Source: Choanephora cucurbitarum (lineage: Eukaryota > Mucoromycota > Mucoromycetes > Mucorales > Choanephoraceae). From it: DNA of 64,000 bases. The stretch lies in contig JAIWNI010000026.1 in NCBI GenBank assembly GCA_025331435.1, positions 1 to 64,000 of the forward strand, given 5' to 3'. The position numbers and the translations under genes were made by a program. Shown in pieces: positions 20,701 to 30,443 of the stretch. Positions within the stretch are counted from its first letter, which is position 1; each line of letters opens with the position of its first letter. The notes beneath the pieces are model-generated. The model saw only the letters and a program-made list of their open reading frames with translations, was not told the origin of the DNA and searched no databases.

Positions 20701-21571
20701 TCGCCTGTCTCCCATCCTCCGCGATGCCCTGGTCTCCGACGTGTACCGTTATCACCCTCTTGGCCACTATCTAACACCCATCCCTAGAGAAGACCTCCCT
20801 GTACCTATCCGCACGGTCAGTGGTAAGCTTCACCGAGCCTTGGCCAACAATACTTGCCTATTAGAACCAGTTTTCTCTCAATGCTTGACCCGCTCTTCTT
20901 TGAACCTCTACAACCCTTTTCATGTACCTGTAATCCGTCGCTCCCTGGACCTCTTTGCCTTCAAACACAGGCTTTTTATTCGCGAGGATGACCAACATTT
21001 TGCCTCTGCCAAATCAGCGTCCAGAGCTTTCCGCCATTTGGTCACTTTGCATTCGAGCAGCCGCCTCCTCCTCTTACCTCACATGACCACAGCCTCATGG
21101 CAACGCTTCTGGGCTCTCGCCCTCTCAACCATCCAGCGGAACACTGTTTTTCGTCTCATTTTCCAAAAAGTCCCCACACGCCTTTTCCTTTCTCGCCCCC
21201 TCAACTCGCCACCAAGCTGCCTCCTTTGTTCTGATATCGAGGACATTTTTCACTTTTTCTTTCGATGCCCGCCGAAGTTTCTCTTCTGGGACCATCTTAT
21301 CCGTGAATTTCTGTGGCCTGATACGACTATTGATCTTATCTTCTCTGCCCTCTCCACCCTGAATTTCTCCAACATTCGTTGTTTGCCTTCCTCTCGTGTT
21401 GAAGCGAGCTACCTTCTCATCATCGCCCTATCCGAAGTTTGGCGTGCTCATTGGCTCTTCATCTTCAATGACACTGCCTTCGTGTATACCGCAGTTCTTC
21501 AGCAAACTCGCTGGCAAGTCGAGCGCCACCTCGCCGAGCGCTCGTTCCTCTCTGACTCTGCTAATTTCTAG
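17729..21571 (+). CDS. LINE ORF2 (AP endonuclease and reverse transcriptase)
   Basis: 1,280-residue polyprotein. The endonuclease spans about residues 5-235, with L-N-C-R-G-L, Q-E-T (43-45, metal-binding Glu), M-G-D-F-N near 152, and T-D-H-N near 224. The reverse transcriptase spans about 455-750, with L-L-P-K-K-G-D, N-Y-R-P-I, D-Q-E-K-A-Y-D-R-V, G-L-K-Q-G-D-P-L-S and catalytic Y-A-D-D at 710-713. A C-terminal C-x2-C...H-x4-C knuckle lies near 1164-1180. All catalytic residues are present and the frame is open throughout. Translation presumably depends on termination-reinitiation at TAATG, because there is no other start nearby in a good context. Confidence 0.95.
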   Translation: MSLNIVQIATLNCRGLPKTGNPAKFRSFSRYLRSLNIDIFSFQETHAHSDLIKQSLNISLQTKSSIWTPHCGIVSLNPNILLSSHPDISRPDGRFILASVASTASLTPIFYILNIYAPAESSTRIIFFQDLIQDTSLMTFLRSNNLPILMMGDFNYDQRQPGSINSDWLSLLRDNFDNCFMGEPLPTFTSTRGTHHLLDYMFCSIAHSSRIRSPTQEFVNYAWTDHNLLSVSFRTSTASRGPGAWKANPMLAKIPTFRSSLIDHLLQVIEKHQYLSPACILSEQAIWDALKVEVKGFAKAFQLDRNSWRTKSLKKLQSKRNRIFRQYRHTAIWSTLLPSLEKLISSLQTEIAEISALQAGKYWKENGEKSPGLLKRLVCSRADQRDIPSLWSPTTSRLVFSTDAKTTVMTDFYTHLYNPTDPDEAATRTLVSSLDGTFLSPEQQAVLIAPIAWDEISQASRRSPRKSSPGSDGLPYEILGILLRLPILRPLVLRIYNEALNNASFPASWMLSLMTLLPKKGDLTQAANYRPIQLVNTDNKIFTRIVNARILSVADSLINRHQLGFMPGRFIADHGMLTTILMENASLLSPSSSTDIGLLLDQEKAYDRVNLQFLQTVLTSLAFPPPLIHSIITLFGQNKIQINLNGHLAPTLVPKLRGLKQGDPLSCILYNFALEPLLRALLQDPSFNGYSFRHRTAGTTLLPNIKLLSYADDTLVFLRDRSDLTCLLSHLDLYCAASNAKINFHKVRAFSLSGRQIDEYWLSSLQSIQISKVWTTHDPSPLIYLGFPLIQSKAQRDLFLAEFLFCLKRDADLHSCRSLSVLGRATVINSLILSKCWFLFRVLPIPKSTLQTLRSLVSSFINRRIFPRLGWHVLTASKKFGGLGLLDPELQQSALYYRWLDPLLFPRTDHSVVHDFLHAHLSNAFHTSQPLVGLLFPRARPNVTPGTSLTTTSLVCRVMDLIPRRQFTYIPNPLECLVLPLRAVVIPSTTFRLSPILRDALVSDVYRYHPLGHYLTPIPREDLPVPIRTVSGKLHRALANNTCLLEPVFSQCLTRSSLNLYNPFHVPVIRRSLDLFAFKHRLFIREDDQHFASAKSASRAFRHLVTLHSSSRLLLLPHMTTASWQRFWALALSTIQRNTVFRLIFQKVPTRLFLSRPLNSPPSCLLCSDIEDIFHFFFRCPPKFLFWDHLIREFLWPDTTIDLIFSALSTLNFSNIRCLPSSRVEASYLLIIALSEVWRAHWLFIFNDTAFVYTAVLQQTRWQVERHLAERSFLSDSANF

Positions 21572-21717
21572 TAGTTATCCTTTCCTACTCACAACTCCAT
21601 CGATACTTTTACAAAAATAAGTTTATTTCTTTTACCTCCTAATTGTTGAGCACCGCTTTTCGTAGTTTTACATCTCCGAATACGTGCAACAAATAAAACT
21701 CATTTAAAAAAAAAAAA

Positions 21718-21727
21718 GTATGGAATC
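21718..21727 (+). repeat. Target-site duplication, right copy
   Basis: GTATGGAATC immediately after the poly-A tail of the LINE, identical to 16358-16367. Host sequence continues as TCAGC after it, so the empty site would read ...AAAGTATGGAATCTCAGC. Confidence 0.9.
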
Positions 21728-24700
21728 TCAGCTTATTTACAATTTAGAGCCAAGTAGAATATAACTTTTTTCGATTGCTTACCCGTATCAACTTAGAGTA
21801 GTATAGAGAAAACATCAAAGTAAGCTAAACATCATTTTCTTTACAAAATTATGTACAGCGTTTGCTATATAAAAACGAGTGTTAGAGGAAAGCAAGGTAC
21901 CTTTTTTTTCGGCAACTAAAAGTTGAAATTTACCAGTAAAGAGATCCACTTTGTAATTTTAAGTTCTAAAAATACTTTGTTTATTAGCTGGATTAAAGCC
22001 AAGGGCGAAAACATGTGACGTTTTGCTGGCAAACATCAGTAACCAGATATAAGGTGTAATCATATAGGAAATAAGAAAAAAAGAATAATGGATTTCATAA
22101 ACTCTAAATCTCATAATCTAATACAAATCACAAAAGACGAACGCACAAAACTCAAAAGGGTTACCAAAAGAGGAATTGAGCAAAATCAACTCAGCTTAGA
22201 ACAAACATGCAAAGGTGCACAGGGTTCTGAATATCGCCACCATGGAATTCAAGCAGCAAGCTAAGTCTTCAGTAGTCCAGATTGATCAAAGCATTGAGAT
22301 AACCTCTTTAAAAGGAAAAGCATTTGCAAGTTGGTGTCTTTTCTAGGATAGCCGTTGAGAAGAGATCATTCTATTTTAACCTGAGTTTTCTTCTAGAGAC
22401 TAGGCAAAAATCTTAAGAATTTGTTGGCGTACTCTTGGAGACTAATAGTATCTCGCAAGTACACCGTATGTACAAGACAAAGAGGATAAAGCGTATGAAT
22501 TCAAGATAAAATACACGCGACATAGTTTAGCATGTAGGCCGTAGAAAGCAAGCATACGCATGTGGTATAATGTCTATGCCATTAGGAGCGAGGCATATTC
22601 ATAAACTTAAGCGTATGGTATAGTATGCAAATCTGGAAATAAAGGCACAAGCAAATGGTATGAGCAAAAGCGGTTGGCTCATATTAGGTCCTAGTCGAAG
22701 TGTCAGCCAATATCAGAACTTACTCAAGTCAGTTGCGCAAAACTCATTAAAGTATTACCTGTGCATTTTAAGACTCTACCTTACTTCAAGCTTATTGATG
22801 ATAGCTAGATCAGTGTCCTTTATAGCCCTAGCGACATTATTCAGAGTATCTTTAAGAGCTGGAGCATTGCAGAACGAGCCTACTCAACAGACTTGTTGAA
22901 CCTTTTCATGACTTGTCAGACGTAGAACCAAACTTATCGAGGCTGTTGAAATGAGGAGTGGTTCATCCAAAACAATCAGCTGTCATGTGAAAAATGTATG
23001 ATCTAAATTGTGAGCAATGTCCAGATCCGCTAAAAATGGTAACATACAGCCTGTTTATGTGGCTTGACCTAATCAAAAGGATTAGCATAAGCAGATTGAA
23101 ACGATTTTCTTTTTCTCTTTGAAATGCATAGCCTTTAATTATAGCTAACTACATATTCCTTCCATATACTACATTATCCTTGCCTATCGACAAACTTAAG
23201 GCAGACTACATACAATTCAAGCATACTGTACGGCTCTTATTTTCTTCCTCTTGTGTGAAGTCAAGAGCAAAGGGCAAAACAACAATATTAAAGTAGTGTA
23301 AGTAAATCTCCAACACACTATCTAAAAAGTTTGGCTCTGGCTATGCTTCTTTTAAAAAAAGGGGAATCATATTCTCGCTACATGTGAGTCGTGCTTGATG
23401 TAAGTACGATATGTAGAAACTATTTCAAGTCCAATTAAAACAACCGTTGTTGATTGTATCTTATCAACGTCCAACAGTCATTACGCTCTGAATAGTCATT
23501 GTCGGGCTAAAGATAGGTACATCTAGGTTTTGTTTGCCAAGACAACTTGTGTTGACTTTAGAAACAATGTAAAAAGACTATGACTCACAGAGACTTGATA
23601 ACCTATCTACCCTAGTACAGGATTAGTGCAACCTACCCTCGCAACCGAAACTCATCAATAACTATCTTTAACCTAGCAGTGACAATTCGCATCCTAATGG
23701 TAGTTGAATTAGCTAGTGTGTCTTGGTCCAATAAAGTTATTTGAAATCTATTTTCGCATGAATCATTTTTACAACTGGTTACACTTTTTCGAAAGAAGAA
23801 AAGAAAAACTTGTTCTAGCTACTTCTACCGAGATTGCAAAGAAGCAATGGTGACGATCTTTTACAGGCAGTATTTGAAATGCACTTGAGCCTGTCCTGGA
23901 ACCAGCACAGTCTCTAAATCAATGTTGGCCCGTAAACAATAAAAAAAGCTTAAAGAATTTCTTAGAGGGAATGATAGCGTAAACCTTGTTTATTTTTGCC
24001 ATGCACAATATCATCTCGATTTAATGAATATACGATTCTCAAATATCTCGCGTAATTATTCATATCATAGTAAATCCAAGAGTTTTTATTAACACTATCT
24101 ACCTTACAAAACCAGGGGCTTCAGGAGCCTCAAGAGGTAGTGTTAAACCCAAAAACGCATGCATCTATCAATGAGTCAATAAAAAAAAAAGGGAAGAGAA
24201 TTTTCGTCTGCGAAGTTCAATCTTTAAAAGCAAACGTATCTTAGAGTAAGTCCTATCAATGGTTGATTTGTACCATCTACAAATCATTACATATGAACCT
24301 CAGCCACTGAGCAGTAAAGCCTCATGGTGGCTATAAGGTTCAAAAATGTGTTTACTGTCAAAAACGGGCTCAAAATTCTTGGTGTTGTCGCATAGAAAAT
24401 GAGTTTTGCCAAAGCGAAAACTCTCTATAAGCAAGCCGGTAACATGTAATTGCCTTACCTTTTGCTTCTGATAGCATTTTATTGAGCATTGCTGTTGTTT
24501 GCATCTACAACAATTTGTTGACTATATTGGTCTCAGTACAGTGATTTTCTCGCAAACGTTACACTATCAGACAAGCAACAAAAACAAACCTACAGCTTTC
24601 AAACTTTGACAGAACAACACTGAAGAGATACATCTACAACATCAGCCTCGCCTCTCTCTTAATGAACATATATCATCTATGAATACATTTCTTGGTATAT

Positions 24701-25347
24701 TGAAATCAGTAGGGTCATAATACGAATTGACCATTAAGAAAAAAGAAGAGATAAATCAAGAAACCATTCATCATGTTGCTTGTTTGTTTCTTTCTGGAGA
24801 GATAACGTATGTTTGTGTTGATCAAAACAAATGTAAAGTAAATAATTTAAATATGGACATACAGCAATCAGAAAGCGAAAGAAGCTGGGTGACAAAAGAC
24901 ACACAAACTTAATTGGAAGTGCACTAAACCTATCATTTCCTCTTGACCTGTGTAAATCACGAAATTAAAAGCTATCATGATAAACCAAATAGGAGAGTAG
25001 CACAAGCAGTGTTTCCCAATCAATAGTTTCTAATATTCACAACGTACTCGAGAGAAAGAAAGTCATTACTTATACTGACGAACAAAAGAGTCAGACAATG
25101 TACCTTCAATGATCATTTGATGAATACCTGATAGCTTATTTCACTTGGCACTTGCTGATTATATATTCCGCGATATTCTAAAAAAGGTAACTGACGACTG
25201 AACTTTGATTTGCACTCAAATAAACGCTGTTTTAGGTAACTTTACGACATTTCATAATTAAGGGCAAACTTGAATTTTTTTTTTAATATTTTTTCTCTCT
25301 CTTCTTCTTCTTCTTTTTTTTTTCTTAAATTATTATTGCATACCAAT
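21728..25347. other. Long non-coding interval
   Basis: About 3.6 kb without a supported gene. ORFs at 22660-22899 and 24727-24912 are short, isolated and without recognisable composition. One imperfect hairpin (24089-24146) is listed separately. No terminal repeats, tRNA or transposase fragment was recognised. It could hold lncRNA or decayed repeats. The final 80 bp is the T-rich leader of the Bsd2-like gene. Confidence 0.55.
24089..24146 (+). repeat. Imperfect 58-nt hairpin
   Basis: TTAACACTA (24089-24097) pairs perfectly with TAGTGTTAA (24138-24146). Inside, GGGGCT (24115-24120) pairs with AGCCTC (24126-24131, one G-T) over a TCAGG loop. Unpaired segments separate the two stems. It may be a remnant of a small element or an RNA hairpin; there is no further support. 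Confidence 0.45.
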
Positions 25348-26480
25348 ATGTCAACACGTTATACCAAGGTAATAACCATTTGCAATTGATGAATTTAATA
25401 AACTGACAACATATATTTATTTAGTTGTCTACTCATGAGCAAGATCAACTGATGGAGGGTTCATCTACTTCAACACAACAACGAACAGACCTACAAGACT
25501 CCTTTGGCGAATCATTTGACGACGACGAAGAAGAAGAATCTAGAGTGACTGACAGACTATTATCTCATGCTTCATCCAGTCAACCACCTAATGATTCTCA
25601 GCCACAACCCATTGCTGCTGCTGCTGCTGCTGCTGCTGCTACTACTACAAGATCAAATGCACCAGCCATTTTACCTGTTTCAACTGATGGTGTATTTGCC
25701 AATATGTCAGCCAAACCAGAGAGTGATACCAATAAATTAGAAGAAACACCACCTGTAAAATTTCTATTTAATAATCATAATGATAATCAATTATTTATAC
25801 AAATATATATATATAATTAGACGTATGAAGAAGCAGCAGCCGATGCCACTCCACCTTACTGGCAAACCACCATTATAGCACCAGCAGGCATGGGTGATAT
25901 TGTGTTGGTCGAAGGCATGCCTGTGGGCAATATATTCTCATTTTTCTGGAATTTACTGAGTAAGATATACTATTGCTATCTTTCAACGTTCACTCGCTAA
26001 CTATTTTGATAGTATCTGCAAGCTTTCAATTTGTCGGTTTCATGTTGACTTATTTATTACATACTTCTCATGCCTCTAAAGTAAGCAACATACTCTATCT
26101 GTATCAATCTGAATTCACTGATGTTGTTCAATAGCAAGGAGCGCGGGCTGGTCTTGGCATTTCTCTTGTTCAAACTGGATTTTATATCCGTAGCCGTAAG
26201 TATAAATACTTCAAATTCATAGTTACACAGATATCGAAACCTTTTTTTTTATATCTTAGGTGGCACATTAGAAGATGATAGTTATTACTATGATGATGGA
26301 TCTGACAACAGTTCAAACACTAGTGATACATCAAAAGATAGTATAGATGCAGATATTGTTGCTTATTTCTTAATGATCATTGGCTGGTTTATTATCATTC
26401 GTTCATTAGCAGACTATTTCAGAGCTAAACAGATGGAGAAGATTATCTGTGCTGAGCCTACTGCAGAGGCTATGGTCTAA
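25348..26480 (+). CDS. BSD2: Bsd2 / NDFIP-type Nedd4-Rsp5 adaptor
   Basis: Multi-pass membrane adaptor that recruits the HECT ligase Rsp5/Nedd4 to endosomal and Golgi cargo, including metal transporters. Six exons (25348-25368, 25425-25754, 25821-25959, 26013-26080, 26135-26195, 26260-26480) give 279 residues. The N-terminal third is acidic and carries a polyalanine run. A PPxY motif (P-P-T-Y) is formed exactly across the junction of exons 2 and 3. A second proline motif (P-P-Y-W) follows. The hallmark E-G-M-P-V-G-N-I-F-S-F-F-W-N and R-A-G-L-G-I-S-L-V-Q-T-G lie in or near the three hydrophobic helices. The last exon has an acidic Asp/Ser lumenal or cytosolic loop before the third helix. Confidence 0.9.
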
Positions 26481-26591
26481 AATAAAATCTTCTATTGTCT
26501 ACGTAGATGGTTCTTTATGTACATTTTATTGTTTGAATCTATATATAAACTGTAGGATCTGTTCTTTCTTCTCTATTCATCTTTCTTTACT

Positions 26592-27197
26592 ATGTTTATC
26601 CCTCTAAAGTCAATTGGAATCACACTCTTCTTAAGCATAGCTATTGGTAGTTATTATCATCTCAGGCTAAAGAGCATTGACATACTATCTTCATTGGATA
26701 GGCCAGATGCATCTACAAGTAGTGAATTGGGTATGTATCTAGTTTTACTATGAAATAGTGAATTAAAGAGATACACATGATAGGCATGCATGAATTCAAG
26801 ACTCTGTTTAAACATAGTGTGCATCATATGATGCAATTACATCCTTCTTCCCATCGTATGCTTCAAAAGGCAGATATGATCTATTATACAGGTAAAGAAA
26901 TAAAGAATAACACAACAATGCAACTCTACTCATTTCATTGTGTTTTTTTTAGGCTTAGAAAAGACTGAATGGCTCAAGAATCCTATGGTGATCTTAGAGG
27001 CACTACAGAATAGTAAGAAATTGAATGACCTGACAGATGATGAACTAGTGATGCTCTATGAAGAAGTATTGGAGGGTCCTGTCCCTATGATCATGTTTAG
27101 AAACTACACTGTCTATCCTGATGTCATCAGAGTCTTGGAAATCATTGGTTTTGTACTTTTGCAGTATATAGTGATTCGTCTTATCATTCTGTTATAA
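26592..27197 (+). CDS. Small membrane protein, unknown family
   Basis: Three exons (26592-26730, 26784-26891, 26953-27197) give 163 residues. A hydrophobic stretch at residues 5-20 could be a signal anchor, and another at the C-terminal end (I-I-G-F-V-L-L-Q-Y-I-V-I) is tail-anchor-like, with very few residues after it. The middle is helical and soluble. Together this suggests a protein with two membrane segments or an N-anchor plus tail-anchor, in the endomembrane system or mitochondria (inference). No family recognised. It follows the Bsd2-like gene by 111 bp in the same direction. Convergent with MAK16, with 151 bp between stops. Confidence 0.75.
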
Positions 27198-27348
27198 ATC
27201 ATTGTTTTATGTTATATATTTCTAGTGAAAAAAAAATACAAAAAAAAAAAAGAAGAAGGGTAATCGTTTTTTTTGAAAAGAGAAAAGCGTAAAGAATAGG
27301 GAAGGATATGGTTGCGTATGTAAAGAGGGAGAATAGAGACTGATGTGC

Positions 27349-28373
27349 TTAGTTTGTCAAGGCAACATTTTCCTCTTCTTGTTCTTCTTCCCATTCGAAT
27401 TGATCTTCCATATCTTCAATATCACCAATATCAGATTCGTCTTCAAGGTCAGATACAAATTCAACATCCTATTCACTGTATAAGTACCATTGACTTTGAC
27501 AACATACTCCACTGCTTACCTCATCCTCTTCTTCCTCTTCCTCTTCTTCGTCATCTTCATCTGTTTCATCAGCTTCAGCATCTTCGAGTTCTTCATCCAA
27601 AATCTTTTGCCAAATCTCTTCATTCACGTTCAAAGGAGCATCACCATAAGCTTTGCTCTTCAATCGTTCAATCAATTCCTTTTCAATCGATTTCTCTATT
27701 CGTGCTGCAGCCTCCGCCTTACGTTCACGGTTGGCTTCACGTCTCTCTAACTTCTTCTTGATACCAATCATTTGAGGTCGATCACTAACAGCATGGTCAA
27801 TACAGTTGCTTCTCTCTCTCTCTGCTTATACTTACTTTTCTTTCAGTTTCAATTTACGCATACGAATAAGGTATTGAGTGATCTTGGTGAGACGTTGCTT
27901 ACACTTGTGAGATAAAAAGTTGGGCCAATATTGTAATTCCTTATCAATCTACATCCATGCTATCAGTATCATGTTCGGTGCTATTGAGTTTTTTCTCTTA
28001 CTTGAGCTAAGGCTTGTGCATAGTTCTTGGAAAGCTTCTTTCTCTCCCACATCTTAGCAGGTGAATGAGCACGTTCGGGTGTCTTCATATAGAGATAGAC
28101 AATACCTGTTGGTTATGTAAGTCAATGCAAACTATCTAGCATATCCGTCTTACCTTTGTCTTCTCTGATAGTAGCATATCGACTGTTAGCTAAGGGACAA
28201 GACTGACGGTTACAGAGACCGGTCACGTTGTATTGGTTACGGCAAAAGTTGGCTGTGGTTGTTCTGATCCATGTCAATAACACAAATAAACAAAAGACAG
28301 TAATGACTTACTTGACTTTATAGGAACAAAACTGGTGGTTAATTACCTGCCAGATCACTTCGTCTGATTGCAT
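27349..28373 (-). CDS. MAK16: Ribosome biogenesis protein MAK16
   Basis: MAK16 is a nuclear 60S pre-ribosomal assembly factor. Six exons on the minus strand (28373-28312, 28263-28154, 28105-28002, 27948-27836, 27784-27520, 27468-27349) give 257 residues. Visible motifs are the [12 protein letters not shown] start, [21 protein letters not shown] (Zn-binding Cys cluster), [13 protein letters not shown], and [10 protein letters not shown]. The C-terminus is a long Glu/Asp tract, as in the family. It diverges from RPL8 across about 1 kb. Confidence 0.93.
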
Positions 28374-29377
28374 TTCGAGAAAAAGAAGTGGGAGGTTTGC
28401 TTAAGGTAAAAAGGGGGAGAAGAAAAAAGAAAAAATCTATATAAAGGGATGTCCTTTTTTTTTTAATAAAAGTAAGCATAGAAGAGAGATTTCTCAAGAA
28501 ATATGTGACGTTCTTTCATCTTGCATAATCAAAGCCACTCTCTTGTCAACTTGGAGAGCAACAAGGTACTTGTGAATAATTAATGCAAGCATGCTTCTTC
28601 ATTTGCTTCTTTTTTCTTTTCTAATTTAGTTGATTTGAATCATTGCTATGTAAGACAAAAGAAAACAGAAAAGAAGTTGAAAGGAGAGTTGTCTTTATTC
28701 ACTGTCTGCCTGTTTATATATTCGCAGAAGAACTCTGTCCTAACTATCACCATTGAATCCGGGATAAAGAATAAAGGCAGTAAACCGAAAAAAAAAAAGA
28801 TAGACAGAATGCTTGCATAACAATAAACATTGACTAGAAGTTATTTCTCCAAACTGTCAGATGCATGTAGAAGTAAAAGACAAAATTAGTGCAAACAAAA
28901 GTCCGACCCGGAAAATCCAATTCTCTCATGCACATAGCGACCCCCCCTTTTTCTCTCAACTGGCACACCCCGAATCAATCTTTTTTGGGGGGTGAATTAG
29001 AATGAGAGTGCAGACAGACAATTAGAGAGAGATAGACAGAGACAGAGAGAGAGGGTAACGCATTTGGGGGAGATGTGTGGACATAAGCAGAAGTGTATTG
29101 CAATTACATGAACCACCTCTTTTCTTCTACAACCTAGAGTATGTGTCACAACCAACTACTATCTCTCTATACATGCTCTCTCTCTCTCTTTTAATCAACT
29201 ACAAACAACTAGATATGGATGGATGGATGATAGACTTTTCGATGGATTAGATTTTTTTTTCCTTTTATGAAATTGACAACAAAGAGAGAGAGAAGGATGA
29301 AGAGCGATGACCAAAACGAATGATGGATCCGATTACTGAGATGACTTTCTTTTTTTTTTCTTCAATAGACTTAAACA
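28374..29377. promoter_or_regulatory. Divergent MAK16-RPL8 promoter region
   Basis: 1,004 bp between two start codons pointing away from each other, both for 60S subunit production. It contains a purine-rich block (GA-rich, about 29002-29054), a CT microsatellite (about 29160-29191), and ACCCCCC (28940-28946) and GGGGGGT (28987-28993), which form inverted G/C runs 40 bp apart. A purine-rich strand asymmetry of this kind is unlike the other intergenic regions in the window. No known transcription-factor site is called. Confidence 0.5.
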
Positions 29378-30399
29378 ATGGGTCGTGTTATTCGTGCTCA
29401 AAGAAAGGGTGCTGGTTCTATCTTCAAGTCCCACACCGTTGGTCGTAAGGGTGCTGCCCAACTCCGTGTCTTTGACTTTGCTGAACGTCATGGTTACATT
29501 CGTGGTATCGTCAAGGAAATCGTCCACGATCCCGGAAGAGGTGCTCCTCTTGCCAAGGTAAAATAAGTTAGCATATACACAATCCAATGACTTTATACTC
29601 AACATCACCTATAGGTTGTCTTCCGTGACCCCTACAAGTATGTATCAACATTTCATCAATGAATCGATTCAGCTTAATATCAGAATGAAGAAAGAGAGAA
29701 AAGAGGAGACATGTCATGTAAAAAAAAGAAACGATAGAAAACAAACAACATAGACTCTTCTTTCTTATGTTCTGCTGATTTGATATCATTGTTGATTTTT
29801 TTTGATTGATCATTGACACTTCTTTATTTTTTTCTAGGTACAAGCTTCGTACTGAAACCTTCATTGCCACTGAAGGTATGTACACTGGTCAATTCGTCTA
29901 TGCCGGTAAGAAGGCCTCTTTGAACATTGGTAACGTCTTGCCTTTGGCTTCCATGCCCGAAGGTACCGTTATCTGTAACGTCGAAGAAAAGGTCGGTGAC
30001 CGTGGTGCCATTGCCCGTACTTCCGGTAACTACGTTACTATCATCGGTCACGGTGAAGACGGTAAGACCCGTATTCGTTTGCCCTCCGGTGCCAAGAAGA
30101 TCATCCCCTCTACCTCTCGTGCCGTTGTCGGTATCGTTGCTGGTGGTGGTCGTATTGACAAGCCCTTGTTGAAGGCTGGTCGTGCTTACCACAAGTTCAG
30201 AGTTAAGCGTAACAGCTGGCCCAAGACTCGTGGTGTTGCCATGAACCCCGTTGATCACCCTCACGGTGGTGGTAACCATCAACACATCGGTAAGGCCTCT
30301 ACCATGGCCCGTGACTCTCCTGCTGGTCAAAAGGTCGGTTTGATTGCTGCTCGTCGTACTGGTCTCCTCCGTGGTACCAAGAAGATCAAGGATGCTTAA
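29378..30399 (+). CDS. RPL8: 60S ribosomal protein L8 (uL2)
   Basis: uL2 lines the peptidyl-transferase region of the large subunit. Three exons (29378-29557, 29615-29637, 29838-30399) give 254 residues, the normal eukaryotic length. The start [19 protein letters not shown] is invariant in the family, as are [17 protein letters not shown] (with the conserved His at the active-site-proximal loop) and the Lys/Arg-rich C-terminus. Exon 2 has only 23 nt and the following intron is 200 bp. Strong C-ending codon preference (ggt/cgt/aag/ttc) fits a highly expressed gene. A long open frame on the other strand is a shadow of this bias. Confidence 0.97.
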
Positions 30400-30443
30400 A
30401 CATTTTATTTTAATAAATGAAACCATCAAAACAATATGAATAA

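Larger units (their letters stand above)
16368..21717 (+). mobile_element. Full-length non-LTR retrotransposon (LINE)
   Basis: 5.35-kb element with two intact ORFs, a short 3' UTR with AATAAA at 21692-21697, a 12-A tail (21706-21717), and a 10-bp (up to 13-bp) target-site duplication on both sides. The first base of the element is the A of the ORF1 start codon, so there is no 5' leader. Codons are noticeably more C-ending and the element more GC-rich than the flanks. Domain order gag-like CCHC, AP endonuclease, reverse transcriptase, C-terminal zinc knuckle, with no RNase H that I can see, is that of L1/Tx1/Tad-like clades; I cannot choose among them by eye. Both ORFs being open suggests it may still be active. 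Confidence 0.95.

Noticed and set aside
27345..27761. Plus-strand ORFs opposite MAK16
   Set aside because: Shadow of the Glu/Asp-rich tail, reading as Leu/Ser/His-rich low-complexity peptide.
29824..30429. 201-codon minus-strand ORF opposite RPL8
   Set aside because: Antisense shadow of codon bias; low-complexity Thr/Asn/Gly composition.
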